Below, piece by piece: positions 62,145 through 64,000 of a DNA stretch of 64,000 bases (position 1 is its first letter; each line of letters opens with the position of its first letter). The translations under genes and the position numbers were made by a program. Origin of the DNA: Candidatus Hydrothermus pacificus (lineage in GTDB: Bacteria > Hydrothermota > Hydrothermia > Hydrothermales > Hydrothermaceae); NCBI GenBank assembly GCA_002011615.1, contig MTOH01000011.1, positions 62,001 to 126,000 of the forward strand. Reading direction: 5' to 3'. Under the pieces are notes generated by a model. It ran no database searches. It saw only the letters and a program-made list of their open reading frames with translations, and was not told the origin of the DNA.

Positions 62145-62999
62145 ATGGAAATAAAAAAAGTTGGTATCACTGGTGCAGGGACAATGGGTAACGGAATTGC
62201 CCATGTTTTTGCTCTAAAAGGATACGATGTCTTATTAAACGATTTAAATGAAGAAATTCTGCAAAAGGCACTCGCAACGATTTCAAAAAATATGGACAGA
62301 CAGGTAAAAAAAGAGATAATAAAACCCGAGGATAAAGAAAATGCTCTTAAAGGAATTAAAACAACAACCGATTTTTCCGAATTCAAAGACTGTGATATGG
62401 TAATTGAGGCTGTTATAGAGGACACAAAAACCAAAATAGATGTTTTTCAGAAACTTGATGAAATTGTAAAGCCCGATGCTATATTCGCATCAAATACATC
62501 CTCAATATCAATAACTCTCCTCGCAACTCACACAAAAAGACCTGAAAAGTTCATAGGGATGCACTTTTTCAACCCTGTCCCTGTGATGAAACTGGTTGAG
62601 GTTGTTAAAGGGGAAAGAACATCTGATGAAGTGGTAAATCTAACTGTTGAACTCGCAAAAAAACTTGGTAAAGAACCCGTGGCAGTCAACGACTTTCCGG
62701 GTTTTGTTTCAAACAGGGTTTTAATGCCAATGATAAACGAAGCAGTTTACTGTCTTATGGAAGGAGTTGCAGAAAAAGATGCAATAGACAATGTTATGAA
62801 ACTCGGAATGAACCATCCGATGGGTCCACTGGCACTTGCAGACCTGATAGGGCTTGATGTTTGCCTTCATATAATGAATGTTCTTTACAAAGAACTCGGA
62901 GACCCGAAATACAGACCCTGTCCCCTTTTAAAGAAAATGGTTGCAGCAGGATTTCTGGGAAGGAAGACAGGAAGAGGATTTTATGATTACACAAAATAG
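62145..62999 (+). CDS. 3-hydroxybutyryl-CoA dehydrogenase
   Basis: A 284-residue NAD-dependent 3-hydroxyacyl-CoA dehydrogenase. The NAD loop is [14 protein letters not shown] (residues 8-21). The catalytic dyad region is [19 protein letters not shown], and the C-terminal domain has [19 protein letters not shown] and [22 protein letters not shown]. Length matches the short PaaH/Hbd type that acts in butyrate-type metabolism or beta-oxidation, interconverting 3-hydroxybutyryl-CoA and acetoacetyl-CoA. An AGGAGG Shine-Dalgarno lies 4 nt upstream. ETF genes are nearby, but no thiolase or crotonase is in the window. Confidence 0.95.
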   Translation: MEIKKVGITGAGTMGNGIAHVFALKGYDVLLNDLNEEILQKALATISKNMDRQVKKEIIKPEDKENALKGIKTTTDFSEFKDCDMVIEAVIEDTKTKIDVFQKLDEIVKPDAIFASNTSSISITLLATHTKRPEKFIGMHFFNPVPVMKLVEVVKGERTSDEVVNLTVELAKKLGKEPVAVNDFPGFVSNRVLMPMINEAVYCLMEGVAEKDAIDNVMKLGMNHPMGPLALADLIGLDVCLHIMNVLYKELGDPKYRPCPLLKKMVAAGFLGRKTGRGFYDYTK

Positions 63000-63003
63000 G
63001 TGC

Positions 63004-63031
63004 AGAATACAGGATACAAAATACATAAACA
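63004..63031 (+). repeat. Heptamer array, A-rich (AGAATAC-like, 4 units)
   Basis: Four imperfect 7-nt units starting 5 nt after the dehydrogenase stop: AGAATAC, AGGATAC, AAAATAC and ATAAACA, in register. The first three share the consensus AnnATAC. It is followed after 2 nt by the ACGCCAT array. Confidence 0.6.
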
Positions 63032-63033
63032 AT

Positions 63034-63089
63034 ACGCCATACGCTATATTCCATAAGCCATACGCCATTTGCTATAAGCCATAAACCAT
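63034..63089 (+). repeat. Heptamer tandem array, consensus A(A/C)GCCAT (8 units)
   Basis: Eight consecutive 7-nt units in one register: ACGCCAT, ACGCTAT, ATTCCAT, AAGCCAT, ACGCCAT, TTGCTAT, AAGCCAT, AAACCAT. This is a short tandemly repeated heptamer array in the intergenic gap before tRNA-Val. Confidence 0.8.
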
Positions 63090-63106
63090 CCCGACATAGT
63101 CGGGAT
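63088..63106 (+). repeat. Perfect hairpin ATCCCGAC-ATA-GTCGGGAT before tRNA-Val
   Basis: An 8-bp perfect stem with a 3-nt loop overlaps the last bases of the heptamer array and ends 2 nt before the tRNA 5' end. It lacks a T-run. It could be a processing signal, an attenuator hairpin or part of a dispersed repeat. Confidence 0.65.
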
Positions 63107-63108
63107 CT

Positions 63109-63182
63109 GGGCGGGTAGCTCAGCTGGTGAGAGCATCGGCTTCACATGCCGGGGGTCGCAGGTTCGAGTCCTGCTCCGCCCA
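63109..63182 (+). tRNA. tRNA-Val (anticodon CAC)
   Basis: A 74-nt cloverleaf fits. Acceptor GGGCGGG pairs with TCCGCCC (one G-U pair at position 7). D stem is GCTC/GAGC. Anticodon stem TCGGC/GCCGG has loop TTCACAT, so the anticodon is CAC, reading GUG. Variable loop is GGGTC. T stem is GCAGG/CCTGC with loop TTCGAGT. The discriminator is A and CCA is not encoded. A T-run follows and could terminate transcription. Confidence 0.95.
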
Positions 63183-63223
63183 TTTTTAAAATTTGTATCA
63201 TAAATAAAATCAAAAGGAGTATC

Positions 63224-64000
63224 ATGAAAAGAGCAAGGTTTTTTATAATTTTTTATTTTGTTTTCCCCTTTATGCTTAACTCTCAAATAGGTCCAACAAA
63301 GGGATTAAGAGAGAATCCTCCAGAGGTGTTTGCCCTGAAAAATGCAAGGATAATTGTAAACTCAGAAAAGACAATAGAAAAAGGGATAATAATTATAAAG
63401 AACCGAATAATTGAAAGTGTCGGGAAAAACATCAAAATACCTTCTGATGCTTATGTCATTGATTACAAAGGGAAATGGATTTATCCCGGATTTATAGAAC
63501 CCTATCTTGTATATAAAGAAGAAAAACAGGAAAAAAGTATGCCTTCCTTCAGAGGAGAGGAGCCTCAAAAGAAAAAAGAGGGAAAAGGAACCTCCTACTG
63601 GAACCCTCTTGTTCACCCTGAAAAAGAGATTTCAGAAATTATTTCATTTGATAAGAAATTACTTGAAAAATACAGAAAAAATGGCTTTACTGCAGGACTT
63701 TTTGTTTACGCGGATGGAATATTCAAGGGAAAAAGTTCTCTATTTTCTTTAAAAGACGCAAAGCCTTCTGAAAATCTCATTAAAAAGGATATTTTCCAGC
63801 ACATAGCCTTTTACTATGCAAGAATGGGAGGAGAATATCCAAACTCCCTTATGGGTTCAATAGCCCTTATAAGGCAGGTGTTTTACGATGCCATCTGGCA
63901 TAAAGAAATATGGGACTATTATAAAAAGAGAAAAAACATTGAAAAACCACCTTTTATAAAATCCTTAAAGGAACTTGAAGCCTTTTTATTTAAAAACAAA
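63224..64000 (+). CDS. Amidohydrolase-like exported protein, 5' part
   Basis: The first 259 codons of an exported protein whose 3' end lies beyond the window. A signal peptide (MKRARFFIIFYFVFPFMLNS) is followed by an amidohydrolase-type beta-sandwich: VFALKNARIIVNSEKTIEKGIIIIKNRIIESVG, then VIDYKGKWIYPGFIEPYLVY. In typical enzymes the latter is PGFIDxHxH, but here the His ligands are Tyr and Leu, so metal binding at that site is lost in the visible part. The domain may be a paired inactive copy or a binding protein. An AAGGAG Shine-Dalgarno lies 5 nt before the ATG. Confidence 0.75.
   Translation, partial: MKRARFFIIFYFVFPFMLNSQIGPTKGLRENPPEVFALKNARIIVNSEKTIEKGIIIIKNRIIESVGKNIKIPSDAYVIDYKGKWIYPGFIEPYLVYKEEKQEKSMPSFRGEEPQKKKEGKGTSYWNPLVHPEKEISEIISFDKKLLEKYRKNGFTAGLFVYADGIFKGKSSLFSLKDAKPSENLIKKDIFQHIAFYYARMGGEYPNSLMGSIALIRQVFYDAIWHKEIWDYYKKRKNIEKPPFIKSLKELEAFLFKNK

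Noticed and set aside
1-64000. CRISPR arrays, prophage, insertion sequences and rRNA genes
   Set aside because: I found no regularly spaced repeats with unique spacers, no integrase, transposase or capsid motifs, and no rRNA-like stretches.

Overview
The window is AT-rich bacterial chromosome, densely packed with about 53 protein genes and one tRNA. I see no phage, insertion sequence, CRISPR array or rRNA. Several features point to a diderm (outer-membrane) bacterium: FadL-like and DUF3078-like beta-barrels, MlaE/MlaF lipid-transport components, lipoproteins, and three secreted proteins that end in a type IX secretion (T9SS)-like C-terminal sorting domain. Gene content and Lys/Glu/Ile-rich proteins suggest an uncultivated, possibly thermophilic lineage on the edge of the FCB group, for example candidate division WOR-3 (Stahlbacteria/Hydrothermae). 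That placement is inference; no marker phylogeny was possible.

Layout. 1-0.2 kb: 3' end of phosphoglycerate kinase. 0.3-2.0 kb: a divergent pair, a PEBP-family protein and a class V aminotransferase. 2.0-11.5 kb (minus strand): an operon running aminotransferase, glycosyltransferase, MFS transporter, topA, an active plus an inactive M16 peptidase, and a HEAT-repeat protein. 11.7-15.7 kb: a secreted LVIVD-repeat protein, then pckG, a small membrane protein and a YggS-type PLP protein. 15.8-20.0 kb (plus): MFS transporter, D-cysteine desulfhydrase-like enzyme, and a SpoIID-domain secreted protein. 20.0-25.3 kb (minus): a GpgS-like glycosyltransferase with glycerate kinase, and fabG with a GND-repeat exported protein. 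25.4-31.8 kb (plus): a YVTN propeller, then a DtxR-type regulator, feoA, feoB and an asparagine-synthase-like gene, followed by a radical SAM gene with its own leaderless promoter. 31.8-34.5 kb (minus): LuxE-like and LuxC-like proteins and a membrane protein. 34.9-57.8 kb (minus): a very long, tightly overlapped run from glyQ through glyS, etfBA, galE-like, dnaB, mlaEF, hpf, hprK, rapZ, a lytic transglycosylase, tsaB and rimI to a talC, degP-like, PBP1A and nuoH unit. 57.9-64 kb: DUF3078-like barrel, FadL-like barrel, GlmU-like protein, SurA-like lipoprotein, 3-hydroxyacyl-CoA dehydrogenase, heptamer repeats, tRNA-Val(CAC), and the start of an amidohydrolase-like gene.

How it works together. 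Promoters matching the sigma-70 consensus (TTGAnn, 17-19 nt, TATAAT) are easy to recognise. In several of them the -10 box lies only 6-11 nt from the ATG with no Shine-Dalgarno, which points to leaderless mRNAs. The most notable accessory region is about 26.3-34.5 kb. There a metal-sensor-controlled iron-uptake operon runs into an asparagine-synthase-like enzyme without the usual N-terminal Cys, next to a radical SAM/SPASM-like enzyme and a convergent LuxE-LuxC fatty-acyl reductase pair. No luciferase gene is present.
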